From Steroidobacter gossypii (lineage in GTDB: Bacteria; Pseudomonadota; Gammaproteobacteria; Steroidobacterales; Steroidobacteraceae), in the NCBI RefSeq assembly GCF_016801985.1, contig NZ_JAEVLS010000002.1:1240001-1304000 (forward strand): DNA of 64,000 nt, given 5' to 3'. This document shows, in pieces, positions 32,029 through 41,337 of the stretch. A model generated the notes under the pieces. It saw nothing but the letters and a program-made list of their open reading frames with translations, had not been told where the DNA came from and did not search any database. Made by a program: the position numbers and the translations under genes. Each line of letters begins with the position of its first letter. Position 1 is the first letter of the stretch.

Positions 32029-33003
32029 CTAAGTCTGTATCGATTGGGTGTGTGTTGACTGGGTCCACGGCAGCTTGTCGAGATCGAGATTGCCGCCGGT
32101 CAGGATGATTCCGATGCGGCGTCCGGGAAGATCGAGTTGACCATCCACCAATGCGCCATAGGCGACCGCGCCGGAAGGCTCTACGATGATCTTCATCACT
32201 TCCCAGATCGCGCGCATGGCGTGAAGAATCTCCGTTTCGGACACTGTCACGATGCCATCGACGTGGAGTTGTATCTGTTCGAACGTGAGCTCACCGAGCG
32301 AGGAGCGCAAACCATCGGCGATGGTGTTGGGTGACGTGCACGGAATGATACGACCCGCGGCCAGCGACTGCGCGGCGTCGTCCGCACCTTTGGGCTCGAC
32401 GCCGAGCACACGAATCTCCGGATTGATACTCTTCACCGCGACCGACACTCCGCTGATCAGTCCACCCCCGCCCACCGGACATAGAACGTCCGTGAGGTCC
32501 GGAACGTCTTCCAGCAGCTCGATGGCGGTCGTGCCCTGCCCGGCCATCACCCGCTCATCGTTGTAGGGATGGATGAATGTTGCGCCGGTGCGCTCCGCCA
32601 CATCCTTGGCGGTCTTCTCCCGTGACGCCAGGGTGGGCTCGCACTGGATCACTTCAGCGCCGTAGCGAAGCACCGAGGCAAGCTTGGCCTGCGGCGAATT
32701 CGAAGGCATCACGATGTATGCCGGAATGCCGCGCAACCTGGCGGCTCGCGCGAGTGCGGCGGCGTGATTGCCGGACGAATGCGTGACGACGCCGCGTTGG
32801 GCCTGCTCATCGGAAAGCAGGGCAACCGCATTGGTCGCGCCGCGGGCTTTGAAGGCGCCGATCTTCTGCAGATTCTCACATTTGAAAAACAGCTGCGCCC
32901 CTGCCTTCTCGTTGAGCGCCGCGCTGCTCATGACCGGCGTGCGATGAATGCGATCTCGAATGCGTGTGTGCGCGGCCCGGATGTCCGCCAGAGTCAGAGT
33001 CAT
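32029..33003 (-). CDS. PLP-dependent threonine/serine dehydratase (catabolic type)
   Basis: The product is 324 aa from ATG 33003, which has GAGGA six nt ahead; the frame extends to 33033 without support. The PLP lysine is in KIGAFKARGA, the SSGNHAAALA loop binds substrate carboxylate, and the Gly-rich phosphate loop is PVGGGGLISG. No C-terminal ACT domain is present, so it resembles TdcB or serine racemase rather than biosynthetic IlvA. It makes 2-oxobutanoate or pyruvate plus ammonia. Confidence 0.85.
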   Translation of the reverse strand: MTLTLADIRAAHTRIRDRIHRTPVMSSAALNEKAGAQLFFKCENLQKIGAFKARGATNAVALLSDEQAQRGVVTHSSGNHAAALARAARLRGIPAYIVMPSNSPQAKLASVLRYGAEVIQCEPTLASREKTAKDVAERTGATFIHPYNDERVMAGQGTTAIELLEDVPDLTDVLCPVGGGGLISGVSVAVKSINPEIRVLGVEPKGADDAAQSLAAGRIIPCTSPNTIADGLRSSLGELTFEQIQLHVDGIVTVSETEILHAMRAIWEVMKIIVEPSGAVAYGALVDGQLDLPGRRIGIILTGGNLDLDKLPWTQSTHTQSIQT

Positions 33004-33210
33004 GGGGATCCTCATCGATGGCGCCATTTCCAACGGCGTGGGTGGATTATAAGCCGATGCGGCGGATTACCGTGGCTGGCTAGCGCGATGGCTTCGATCA
33101 GGCCGAGCTTCATGAGCCCCGGGCGATGCGCGATCCTTCAGGGCCTTCAAGCGCCCCATAGTGCCACAGAAACGAGCGCCCCACGAACGAGCGCCCCATG
33201 GATGACGCAT

Positions 33211-33237
33211 AAAAAAAGGCCGCTCACAGGAGCGGCC
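33211..33237 (-). terminator. Rho-independent terminator of the M61 peptidase gene
   Basis: Read leftward, an 8-bp stem (GGCCGCTC with GAGCGGCC) around a 4-nt loop is followed by seven T on the minus strand. It lies 30 nt past the stop codon at 33267. Confidence 0.88.
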
Positions 33238-33266
33238 CTTCAAACGACCGGCAACGCGACCGGGTT

Positions 33267-34994
33267 TTAAAGCCTACACTCAGTCTCTGGCACGCCGCTT
33301 ACGCGCTCCCACTTGTAAGCGACGGCGGGTTTGCCTCGCGGCAAATACTCGATACGCAGCGACTCGCCATTTCGACGCACCGTCAACACCATTTGCCTGG
33401 TGCGCTCCCGCTGCAGCTCCAGAGGATCGACGAACTCGAGCACTTCGTCGCCATCGCGCAAACCCGCGACGGCGGCGGCGCTGCCTTTCACCAATCCCTT
33501 CACGATCTTCGGCTGGCCATTGAGCGAGGCATTGTCGAAGCCCAGCACGTACGGACGCTCCTGGTGCTTGGCCACCTTGAAACACGGAGCGAAGCTGTTT
33601 TTCGGCGGCACCAGCAATTTGCCCGCGACCATATCGTCGTAGTCGCGTTGGGCGCGCGGGCCGATCTCGGCGGTGACGAGCTTCACCCAATCTTCGATAG
33701 ACGGCGGCTCGCCCGACTGCTTGCTTTCGAACATCGGCACGACCAGGTCATCGAGGCTGCGCTTGCCGCCCGACTTGGCGCGAATCTGCGCATCAACCTT
33801 GGCCAGATACATGAAGCCGCGGCCATAGGGCACGCGCTGCGCGCTCCAGTCGCTCCAGAAGATCTTGGCGGCTTCCCGGTTGGTCAGTCGCACATACGGA
33901 TTGGTGTAGTAGCCCGCCGCGCGCTCGTTCACCTCGTGCTGAAACTGATCGAGGCTCGTGACACCCGCGCGATGTGACAACAGGATGGAGTAGTACTCCG
34001 CCGCGCCTTCCGAATACCAAGCCGTGTCGCCGTGGTCGCCCGACATCGCCGGCCAGTTGTGGGTCATCTCGTGAGCCAGCAGCGACTGCAGACTATCGAG
34101 CGTGGGCGCGGTCGACTCGCTCCAACCGAACGTGAAGGAGCGTGCGAGCGCGGTGCCGCCGTTGCCGTGGTTGAAGTTCTTGCGAATGAAGACGCGATAC
34201 GGCTGGCCTTCATCGTGGAAGAACTTGGACATGTAGCCGTAAAGGTGCTGGATGCCCTGCGCGAGCGCGTCGGTATCGACCGGCGGCTGCAACAGCCAGT
34301 ACATGCCGAACTCGGGTGTGGGCTGCGCCGGGTAGCTCTGCAAGGGACCTGCGGCGTAGAAGCTGAAAGCGATCGTGCTCGCAGGAACGGTCGCATCGAC
34401 ATCGCCCTCGCCCAGGCTCCACACGCCGCGTGAGCCCGGCGCCACGGCCGACAAGTCCCACTTCAGACTGACGCGATAGGCAAACGTGGTATCTGGAATC
34501 GGAATGAATGTGACACCGGCGCCGGTCATGCCGCCGCCATTGGCGCGCAGATCGAATAACGGGCCATTGCGAGTCGTCGGTGTGATCTCCCGAGGCGGCG
34601 CGCGGAAGGTGATGACGACGTCGCCTTGAGTGGCGCGAGCGGCGAGCCAGCGGCGCTCGGCCATGGTCGGCGTCGGCGGATCATCCTGGAGCGTCAGTGG
34701 CAGATCACCGGCAGCATCGCGCGCCTTGAGCGCGTCGCCGTCATATCGGGCGGTGGGGATGGAGACGACCACCACGGGCATCTTCACCAGCGTCGCGCCG
34801 GCGGCGACGTTCGGTGATTCGAGGGTCATGCGGCCTTCGACATAGTCGAAGTTGCCGTCGGTCGCGTGCGGCTTGAGCTCGAGCTGCAACGCCGGCGGCG
34901 GCGTCTCGCTCTGGGCCGTGGCAAGGCCCGGGAATATGCCCACCAACAGTGCGAGCGCCCCGCTGAGCCACCGGCCGTGTCCTGCCAACCGCAT
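33267..34994 (-). CDS. M61-family metallopeptidase with PDZ domain
   Basis: The product is 575 aa from ATG 34994, preceded by GGGAGG; the frame reaches 35021. A signal peptide ends near LATAQ. The zinc site is LLAHEMTHNWPAM with the downstream Glu in WYSEGAAEYYS, the M61 (glycyl aminopeptidase) arrangement. A PDZ-like domain fills the last 90 residues (LVKGSAAAVAGLRDGDEVLEF). It is probably a periplasmic or outer-membrane-facing peptidase. Confidence 0.87.
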   Translation of the reverse strand: MRLAGHGRWLSGALALLVGIFPGLATAQSETPPPALQLELKPHATDGNFDYVEGRMTLESPNVAAGATLVKMPVVVVSIPTARYDGDALKARDAAGDLPLTLQDDPPTPTMAERRWLAARATQGDVVITFRAPPREITPTTRNGPLFDLRANGGGMTGAGVTFIPIPDTTFAYRVSLKWDLSAVAPGSRGVWSLGEGDVDATVPASTIAFSFYAAGPLQSYPAQPTPEFGMYWLLQPPVDTDALAQGIQHLYGYMSKFFHDEGQPYRVFIRKNFNHGNGGTALARSFTFGWSESTAPTLDSLQSLLAHEMTHNWPAMSGDHGDTAWYSEGAAEYYSILLSHRAGVTSLDQFQHEVNERAAGYYTNPYVRLTNREAAKIFWSDWSAQRVPYGRGFMYLAKVDAQIRAKSGGKRSLDDLVVPMFESKQSGEPPSIEDWVKLVTAEIGPRAQRDYDDMVAGKLLVPPKNSFAPCFKVAKHQERPYVLGFDNASLNGQPKIVKGLVKGSAAAVAGLRDGDEVLEFVDPLELQRERTRQMVLTVRRNGESLRIEYLPRGKPAVAYKWERVSGVPETECRL

Positions 34995-35150
34995 GAGGTT
35001 CCTCCCTTTCATGGGCGACATTCTGCGGTGGACAGGCCGAATTTTTCTTTCGAAATCGGGCGGTCGGGCGTGCGGCTATGAATTGTTAATGCATCTGTGA
35101 TCAAGACCGCATTTTTTGAGCACGCCCGCCGGAGCCGAGCCGCTCGCGGC

Positions 35151-35693
35151 TCAAACGCGGTTGATGTCGACCGGCGCTTCAACCAGCTGACCGGGGGCGC
35201 TCACGCTGCCGAGATAAACGATGCCGACGATGTGGTCTTCCGGGGCGAGTCCGCACAGCGCTTTGACCTCAGGGTCGTAGGCGGCGGCGCCCGTCTTCCA
35301 CATGGCGCCGAAGCCGAGCCCGTGCGCGGCCAGCAGCATGTTCTGAATGGCGGCGCTCACCGCGCACACCTGCTCGATCTCCGGGATCTTGCCTTTGCTG
35401 ATTTTCGCACCGACCACCATTACGACCGGCGCGCGCAACGCTTTGCCTCGTTCGGCCGCGAGATGCTCCTCGGTCGAGTTCGGCACACGCGAGCGCAGAC
35501 AATTGGCCATCACATCGCCCAGTTTTTCGCGAGCTGCGCCTTCGAACACGGTGAATCGCCAGGGCCGCAGCCGACCATGATCCGGCGCACGCGTGCCGGC
35601 GCGAACGATCTGCTCGAGCTGAGTCGCATTCGGGGCCGGCGCATCGAGCTTCTTGGGAGAAGTCCGCGACTGAATGCCTTCCAACAAATCCAT
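35151..35693 (-). CDS. Nitroreductase-family flavoprotein (YdjA-like)
   Basis: The product is 180 aa, starting after GAGGG. The FMN-binding N-terminus is of the nitroreductase type (RAGTRAPDHGRLRPWRFTVF), with HGLGFGAMWKTG and GLAPEDHIVGIVYLG near the end, matching the short YdjA/Acg-like branch. It reduces nitro compounds or quinones with NAD(P)H. It is 10 nt from the MaoC-like gene, so an operon is likely. Confidence 0.85.
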   Translation of the reverse strand: MDLLEGIQSRTSPKKLDAPAPNATQLEQIVRAGTRAPDHGRLRPWRFTVFEGAAREKLGDVMANCLRSRVPNSTEEHLAAERGKALRAPVVMVVGAKISKGKIPEIEQVCAVSAAIQNMLLAAHGLGFGAMWKTGAAAYDPEVKALCGLAPEDHIVGIVYLGSVSAPGQLVEAPVDINRV

Positions 35694-35703
35694 CTCGTAC
35701 CCT

Positions 35704-36591
35704 CTACAGCGAACGGACCTGCATGGCCAGGTGCAGCCGGTCGCCCTTCATCGTGCACATCGAAATGTCCGCGCCGCCCGGCACCTCCCATGTTCGCGCC
35801 AGGGCTTGCGAAGGAATGTAGACCGGCAGTTTGAACTGCGTATCGATCTGAATCTTCACATTGGGAATGCGTGGCGAGGCCGACGCGAGACAACGCCCCA
35901 TGGACCACATGCCATGCGCCACCGCCTGCTTGAAACCGAACATCTGCGCCGTGCGGGCCGTCAGATGGATCGGATTGAAGTCGCCGGAGACGCGGGCGTA
36001 ACGCCAACCGGTGTTCTCCGAGACCTCGAGCGTGTCCGTCAGCACCCCGTTCTCGGGATGCGTGGAGCGTTCGATCACGGGGCGCTTGCTGCCCTCTTTG
36101 GGTCCTGAGTTGCCGCGAGCAAACATGGTGCTCACCTCTTCCCACACGACCGCGCCGTTCTGCTCGAAGCTGGTGGTGAAGTCGTACTCCTGGCCGAAGT
36201 CGGTCACGCGCATGGTGTCGAAGTACACGCGCATCCGCAGTGGTGCGCGCTCATCGACCGGTGCGAGCACGCGGATGGTGTTACGCAGATGAATCAGCCC
36301 GAGCACCTTCACCGGGAAATTCTTCACGACGAACAACTGCATGTGCAGCGGCATCGCAAGCACGTGCAGATAGGCCGGCGGGAGCCCTTGCGCCGACGCC
36401 GGCACCGCGCACACCTCGCGATATTTGCGGATGTGAGCCGCCGACAGCACCACTTTGCGAGCTTCGAGCTCCACCGGCTCGATCGTCGTGCCATCGGGCG
36501 CGCTGTAAGGCTTGCGGCCGAGCAGCACGCGCGCATAGGCCGGGACCATCGAGGGGCGGCGGGCAAAAGAGATCTTGGTCGGTGATGACAT
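35704..36591 (-). CDS. MaoC-like hot-dog dehydratase
   Basis: The product is 295 aa from ATG 36591; the TTG at 36609 is less likely. The C-terminal half has a hot-dog fold with YARVSGDFNPIHLTARTAQM and VAHGMWSMG, where Asp and His of D-x-N-P-I-H are the hydratase catalytic pair. The N-terminal half is a second, degenerate hot-dog. It probably acts on enoyl-thioesters. Confidence 0.82.
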   Translation of the reverse strand: MSSPTKISFARRPSMVPAYARVLLGRKPYSAPDGTTIEPVELEARKVVLSAAHIRKYREVCAVPASAQGLPPAYLHVLAMPLHMQLFVVKNFPVKVLGLIHLRNTIRVLAPVDERAPLRMRVYFDTMRVTDFGQEYDFTTSFEQNGAVVWEEVSTMFARGNSGPKEGSKRPVIERSTHPENGVLTDTLEVSENTGWRYARVSGDFNPIHLTARTAQMFGFKQAVAHGMWSMGRCLASASPRIPNVKIQIDTQFKLPVYIPSQALARTWEVPGGADISMCTMKGDRLHLAMQVRSL

Positions 36592-36669
36592 CAATGAGCG
36601 GCTAGTCAAAAGCTAGTCAGGGGCAATGGCGCGGCACAATGATCGCTGTTTCATCGCAGGCGGCGACAC

Positions 36670-37761
36670 TCAAGGCGCGACGCGGTCGATGATGATAGTC
36701 AACGGACCGCTGTCCTTGCCGAATTCGTATTCGGCCTCGCCATACAAATCTCCGCTTTGCTGCTGGGGCGCGCCGGAGCGCGACAACCGTGCAACAACTA
36801 CCACCTTCGGCACGGTGGCGATGGAGCGGGCCGGGATCATCGCATCACTTTCGGTGAGTGTCACATTCAACGGCAGATTGGTGCCGCTGTGCCGTTGCAC
36901 CGCCAGTGGCGGACCGCCGGCGCTCGGGTCGCGGGCCAGGATGAAGAGCGGCATGGCGCCCGTGACCTGCTGCCGCAATTGCGGCGAGATCGAGATCGAG
37001 ACCGGGATCGCGCGCGAGCCGCTTGCCGCCGGCGCCGCTGGACTCGAGGAGGTCGGCGGCATTGCGCTCGCCTGCCCGCCTTCGCCGAGTTGCTCATCCA
37101 GGTCCTGAATCTGTCTTTCCAGCACGCCCCGCAATTCCTCCGGCGGGTTCTGCGCCATGAGCAGTTGCAGGCGATCGCGGCCACGACGCAGATCGCCCGC
37201 TCGCAACGCTGCGACGCTGCCGTACCAGAGCGCCTTGGGATGATTGGGGGCCATGGTCAGCGCCGTATCGAAGAGCTTGCCGGCGCGACCGGTGAGCGAG
37301 GCTTCATCGGTGAGCGCGAGCGCCTCGCCGAGGCCGATCAGCGCATCGACGTTCTGACCTTGCGTGAGGTCGTAGGCCTGCTGAAACGCGTCGGCCGCGC
37401 GGGCATAGCGTCCCAGGCGGGTGTAGGTGTTGCCGAGCAGGAGCCAGCCTTCGAGGTTCTTCGGATCCTGCTTGAGCTTCGCCTCCAAACCGCTGATGGC
37501 CTCCTCCATGTTGCCCGCCTGAGTGGCTGCGACCTGCGCCGCCTTCCAGTCCCAATTGCTGAGCCCGGCGTACATGAGGATGGCCAGCAGCGGCAGTAGC
37601 AGGCCGACCGCGAGGCCTGACAAGCGGCGCTCGGAGCGATAGGCGGTGATGTCCGTCGAATCGCTCGATGCGTTCGATGTCTGCGCGCGGAACAGCGGCA
37701 GCACCATCCACAACAGCGCCGCCAGCAGCATGGCGACGCAGACGATGATGAAGGTGGTCAC
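36670..37761 (-). CDS. ccmI: Cytochrome c maturation protein CcmI
   Basis: The product is 363 aa from GTG 37761, overlapping the ccmH stop (GTGA). Two N-terminal spans (FIIVCVAMLLAALLWMVLPLF and LAVGLLLPLLAILMYAGLS) flank a cytoplasmic loop. A TPR domain follows (LEGWLLLGNTYTRLGRYARA) and a C-terminal periplasmic domain. CcmI delivers apocytochrome c to the CcmF/H heme ligase. It is the last gene of the operon. Confidence 0.92.
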   Translation of the reverse strand: MTTFIIVCVAMLLAALLWMVLPLFRAQTSNASSDSTDITAYRSERRLSGLAVGLLLPLLAILMYAGLSNWDWKAAQVAATQAGNMEEAISGLEAKLKQDPKNLEGWLLLGNTYTRLGRYARAADAFQQAYDLTQGQNVDALIGLGEALALTDEASLTGRAGKLFDTALTMAPNHPKALWYGSVAALRAGDLRRGRDRLQLLMAQNPPEELRGVLERQIQDLDEQLGEGGQASAMPPTSSSPAAPAASGSRAIPVSISISPQLRQQVTGAMPLFILARDPSAGGPPLAVQRHSGTNLPLNVTLTESDAMIPARSIATVPKVVVVARLSRSGAPQQQSGDLYGEAEYEFGKDSGPLTIIIDRVAP

Positions 37762-38189
37762 GAGGCACCCAGGCCGGGATCGGAGGGATCGGTGTCGGGC
37801 AATTTGGATTTGCGCGAGATGACGATGGCCGCGGCGATGCCGCCGCCAACGACGAGCAGCGCCGGGGCGGCCCACAGGAGCCAGGTGCGAGGCGCCACCG
37901 GCGGCTTGTAGAGCACATAGTCGCCGTAGCGATCCGTCATGTATTGCAAGATCTCCTGATCGCTCTTGCCGGCAGCCATGAGCTCGCGCAGCTGGCGCCG
38001 CAGATCGACCGCGAGTTGCGCGTTCGAATCCGCAATGGTTTCGCTACGGCACACCAGACAGCGCAGTTCGCGCGCCAGGCGCTCATAGCGAGCTTGCATG
38101 GCGGGATCTTCGAACGCCGGCGCCCTGTCGATGGCGAACGCCTGCAGCCCGAACAGCGTGACGATCGCTGCTAACAAAACATGTTTCAT
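37758..38189 (-). CDS. ccmH: Cytochrome c maturation thiol reductase CcmH
   Basis: The product is 143 aa from ATG 38189, overlapping ccmG by 4 nt. A signal peptide precedes the LRCLVCRSETIADSNA motif, whose CxxC reduces apocytochrome heme-site cysteines. One C-terminal span (WAAPALLVVGGGIAAAIVI) is present. This is the short form; the CcmI domain is a separate gene here. Confidence 0.95.
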   Translation of the reverse strand: MKHVLLAAIVTLFGLQAFAIDRAPAFEDPAMQARYERLARELRCLVCRSETIADSNAQLAVDLRRQLRELMAAGKSDQEILQYMTDRYGDYVLYKPPVAPRTWLLWAAPALLVVGGGIAAAIVISRKSKLPDTDPSDPGLGAS

Positions 38190-38719
38190 GGCGACACCGC
38201 CCTGGCCTGTGCCAACAGCGGCACGAACTCCTGTTCCCAGATCTGCACCGTTATCGGCGCGATATGTTTCTTGAGGACCTTGCCGTCGGCGCCGATCAGG
38301 AACGTTTCCGGCGCACCGTACACACCCCAGTCGATGGCGACGCGGCCTTCGCCGTCGAACGCGCTCACCACGTATGGATCGCCCAGCTGCTGCAGCCAGC
38401 TCAAGGCCTGCTGACGATCGTCGTTCCAATTCAAACCGACGATCGGCACTTCGCCGCGCCGGGCGATCTCGAGCAGCGCGCCGTGCTCCTGTCGGCAGCC
38501 GACGCACCACGTGCCCCAGACATTCAATACATACGGCTTGCCGGCGAACTCGCGGTTGGAAAAGGTCTTCGAAGGATCATCCAGCCGCGTGAGCTCGAAA
38601 ATCGGCGCGGGCTTGCCGATCAGCGGCGAAGGCAACGTTTGTTTGTCCCGCCCCAGGCCGAAATACAGAAAACCGACGAGTGCAGCGAACAGCCCGATGG
38701 GAACCAGATACTTGATCAT
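38186..38719 (-). CDS. ccmG: Thiol:disulfide interchange protein CcmG (DsbE)
   Basis: The product is 177 aa from ATG 38719. An N-terminal anchor (residues 4-22) leads to a periplasmic thioredoxin fold with WGTWCVGCRQE as active site and the family VYGAPETFLI cis-Pro loop. It passes reductant from CcdA/DsbD to CcmH. Confidence 0.95.
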   Translation of the reverse strand: MIKYLVPIGLFAALVGFLYFGLGRDKQTLPSPLIGKPAPIFELTRLDDPSKTFSNREFAGKPYVLNVWGTWCVGCRQEHGALLEIARRGEVPIVGLNWNDDRQQALSWLQQLGDPYVVSAFDGEGRVAIDWGVYGAPETFLIGADGKVLKKHIAPITVQIWEQEFVPLLAQARAVSP

Positions 38720-38732
38720 GCGATGGCGAGAC

Positions 38733-40688
38733 TCAGGCTGTTTTCGCGCCGGCGGCGTCGGGGACGCCTTCGTTGGCGGTGACGCGCTTGCGATAGCGTC
38801 GATCGCACGCCGCGATGATGCCACCCAGCGCCATGATGGCCGCACCCAGCCAGATGAACCGCACCATGGGCTTGTACTGCAGGCGCAGGCTCCAGGCGCC
38901 CTCTCCGAGCGGCTCGCCCATGGCGACGAACAGGTCGCGATGCCAGTGCGCATCGATGCCCGCTTCGGTCATTGCGTTCTTCTGCACGCGGTACACGCGC
39001 TTCTGTGGGTGCACGACGGCCACTTGCTCGCCGTCACGCGTGATGACCACTTCGCTCTGCACGGCTTCGTAGTTCGGACCAGCCACGTCCTCGATCTTGG
39101 TCATGGTGAATTCGAAGCCGGCGTGCTGGGCGCTCTGACCGGGCTTCAAGCTCAGATCGGTTTCTTCCTTGTACGACTCCACGGTGGTCGCGCCCACGAT
39201 GAACACGGCGAGACCGAAGTGCGCGACGCTCATGCCGATGATGCTCGCCGGCAGCGAATGTCCCTTGCGCCAGCGGCTGATCGGATCGACCAGCGCTGCG
39301 CCGGCCACCCAGAACGCGGCGATCAGGCCGACGCAGGTCATTACGCCATTCCAACCATAGGCGACCACCGGGATGGCGATGCCGAGCACCACCGCCACGA
39401 TCAGCAGGATGCCCAGGATCTTCTTGGTCGATTCGAACGAGGCTTTTTTCCAGGCCGCGTGCATGCCCGGCGCCAGCAGGAACACCAGCGGCAGCATGGG
39501 GACCAGGAACATCGCCTCGAAGTACGGCGGACCGACCGACACCTTATCGAGGCCGAAGGCATCCATGAACATGGGGTACGTCGTGCCAATCAGGATGAGC
39601 GCGGTGGCGGCCACCAGCAGCACGTTGTTCAACAGCAGGAACGTTTCGCGGGACACTGGCGCGAAGCCGGCATTGGAGCGAAACAGCGGCGCACGCCAGG
39701 CATAAAGACCCAACGCGGCGCCCACGCAGATGCCCAGGAACGACAGGATGAACAAGCCGCGACCCGGGTCGCTTGCGAATGCGTGCACGGACTCGATCAC
39801 ACCGGAGCGAACCAGGAACGTGCCGAGCAGCGACAGCGAGAACGCCGTGATCGACAGCAGCAGCGTCCAGCTCTTGAACAGGCCGCGCTTTTCCGTGGCC
39901 GCCAGCGAGTGAATCAAGGCGGTTCCGATCAGCCAGGGCATGAACGACGCGTTCTCCACCGGATCCCAGAACCACCAGCCGCCCCAGCCCAGTTCGTAGT
40001 ACGCCCACCAGCTGCCGAGCGCGATGCCGATGGTCAGAAACATCCACGCAACCGTGGCCCACGGACGCACCCACCGCGCCCACAGCGAGTCGAGCTTGCC
40101 TTCCAACATCGCGGCGACCGCGAAGGCGAACGGCACGGAGAAACCGACGTAGCCGGTGTAGAGCATGGGCGGGTGAATCGTCAACGCCGGATCCTGCAGC
40201 AGTGGATTCAGATCGCGACCATCGGGCGCGGCCGGCCACAGGCGCAGGAACGGGTTCGAGGTCATCAGGATGAACAAGGCGAAACCGGCGCTGATCAGGC
40301 CCAGCACGCCGAGCACACGACTGGTCATCTGCTGCGGCATGTTGCCGCTGAACGCGACGACTGCCAGCGACCAGGTCGCCTGCACCAGCAGCCATAACAA
40401 CAGCGAGCCTTCATGCGCGCCCCAAACGGCGGCGAAGCGATAGAACGTCGGCAACTCCGAGTTGGAGTTCTGCGCGACGTACAGCACCGAAAAGTCGTTC
40501 TGATTGAAGACGTATGCGAGACAGGCGAACGAGAACAGGGTGAACACCCAGTGACCGGCCACCGCGCGATTGGCGAGCGCGATCCAATGCGGCCGCCGCC
40601 AATGCGCGCCCGCCAGGCCGAAGAACGCCTGCGGCAGCGACAGGCAGAACGCCAGGATCAGCGCGAAGTGTCCGAGTTCTGCAGCCAT
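38733..40688 (-). CDS. ccmF: Cytochrome c heme lyase subunit CcmF
   Basis: The product is 651 aa with about 15 spans. The WWD signature region is present (GGWWFWDPVENASFMPWLIG), as are conserved His sites around HPPMLYTGYVG and the start ELGHFALILAF. CcmF accepts heme from holo-CcmE and attaches it to apocytochrome c with CcmH/I. It is 8 nt downstream of ccmE. Confidence 0.96.
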   Translation of the reverse strand: MAAELGHFALILAFCLSLPQAFFGLAGAHWRRPHWIALANRAVAGHWVFTLFSFACLAYVFNQNDFSVLYVAQNSNSELPTFYRFAAVWGAHEGSLLLWLLVQATWSLAVVAFSGNMPQQMTSRVLGVLGLISAGFALFILMTSNPFLRLWPAAPDGRDLNPLLQDPALTIHPPMLYTGYVGFSVPFAFAVAAMLEGKLDSLWARWVRPWATVAWMFLTIGIALGSWWAYYELGWGGWWFWDPVENASFMPWLIGTALIHSLAATEKRGLFKSWTLLLSITAFSLSLLGTFLVRSGVIESVHAFASDPGRGLFILSFLGICVGAALGLYAWRAPLFRSNAGFAPVSRETFLLLNNVLLVAATALILIGTTYPMFMDAFGLDKVSVGPPYFEAMFLVPMLPLVFLLAPGMHAAWKKASFESTKKILGILLIVAVVLGIAIPVVAYGWNGVMTCVGLIAAFWVAGAALVDPISRWRKGHSLPASIIGMSVAHFGLAVFIVGATTVESYKEETDLSLKPGQSAQHAGFEFTMTKIEDVAGPNYEAVQSEVVITRDGEQVAVVHPQKRVYRVQKNAMTEAGIDAHWHRDLFVAMGEPLGEGAWSLRLQYKPMVRFIWLGAAIMALGGIIAACDRRYRKRVTANEGVPDAAGAKTA

Positions 40689-40696
40689 CTGGTTTC

Positions 40697-41155
40697 CTAG
40701 GTGCTGGGCAGCGGCCCGGTTGGCGTGGGTTTCTCGTGCTGCTTCTTCAGTGACTTGGCCACTTCGGGCGGCATGTAGTTCTCATCGTGCTTGGCGAGCA
40801 CTTCCTCGGCCACGAACACGCCGTCGGGCCCCATGCGTCCACGGGCGATCACGCCCTGCCCCTCACGGAACAAATCGGGCAGCACGCCGGTGTAACTCAC
40901 TTTCACGTTGTGCGCGTAGTCGGTGAGCTCGAAATGGGCCATCAGACTGCCCGGCTCGCGCGTGAAGCTGCCTTCCGGGACCATGCCGCCGACGCGGAAC
41001 ACGCGATCGGTCGGCGCCTTGCCGGCAGTCACATCCGAGGGCGAATAAAAATACAGCAGATTGTCCTGGAACGCGGTCAGCGCGAAGGCGACGGCTCCGC
41101 CCACGCCCAGCACGATCAGCGAGACCAGCGCCATGCGACGGTGACGAGGTGTCAT
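40697..41155 (-). CDS. ccmE: Periplasmic heme chaperone CcmE
   Basis: The product is 152 aa. One N-terminal span is followed by an OB-fold domain. The covalent heme ligand His is in the LAKHDENYMPPE motif near residue 127. It overlaps ccmD by 4 nt. Confidence 0.96.
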   Translation of the reverse strand: MTPRHRRMALVSLIVLGVGGAVAFALTAFQDNLLYFYSPSDVTAGKAPTDRVFRVGGMVPEGSFTREPGSLMAHFELTDYAHNVKVSYTGVLPDLFREGQGVIARGRMGPDGVFVAEEVLAKHDENYMPPEVAKSLKKQHEKPTPTGPLPST

Positions 41156-41337
41156 GAGGAGGACTCCCCACTGGATGATTCAGAGATTTTCAGCCGGCGC
41201 CTGGCGTGCAGCACCTGCTCCGCCAGCGCGCGGCGCCCGAGCCATACGTTGAGCACCAGCACGGCCAGCACCAGCCCATAGCAGGACCAGACGTAAACGC
41301 CGTAATCCCCCATGTCAAGCATGTCTTTCAAGTTCAT
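41152..41337 (-). CDS. ccmD: Heme exporter protein CcmD
   Basis: The product is 61 aa. One span (YGVYVWSCYGLVLAVLVLNV) is followed by a basic tail, as in all CcmD. It helps release holo-CcmE from the CcmABC complex. It is coupled to ccmC and ccmE by 4-nt overlaps. Confidence 0.94.
   Translation of the reverse strand: MNLKDMLDMGDYGVYVWSCYGLVLAVLVLNVWLGRRALAEQVLHARRRLKISESSSGESSS

Noticed and set aside
33160-33200. Short tandem repeats of ACGAGCGCCCCA between the dehydratase and peptidase genes
   Set aside because: Only two to three imperfect copies exist, with no spacer pattern or gene context; not a CRISPR or a supportable regulatory element.
38511-40397. A 628-codon plus-strand open frame
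   Set aside because: It is the antisense shadow of ccmF: His/Arg/Gln-rich, low complexity, no ribosome site, while the opposite strand has a full ccmF with all motifs.
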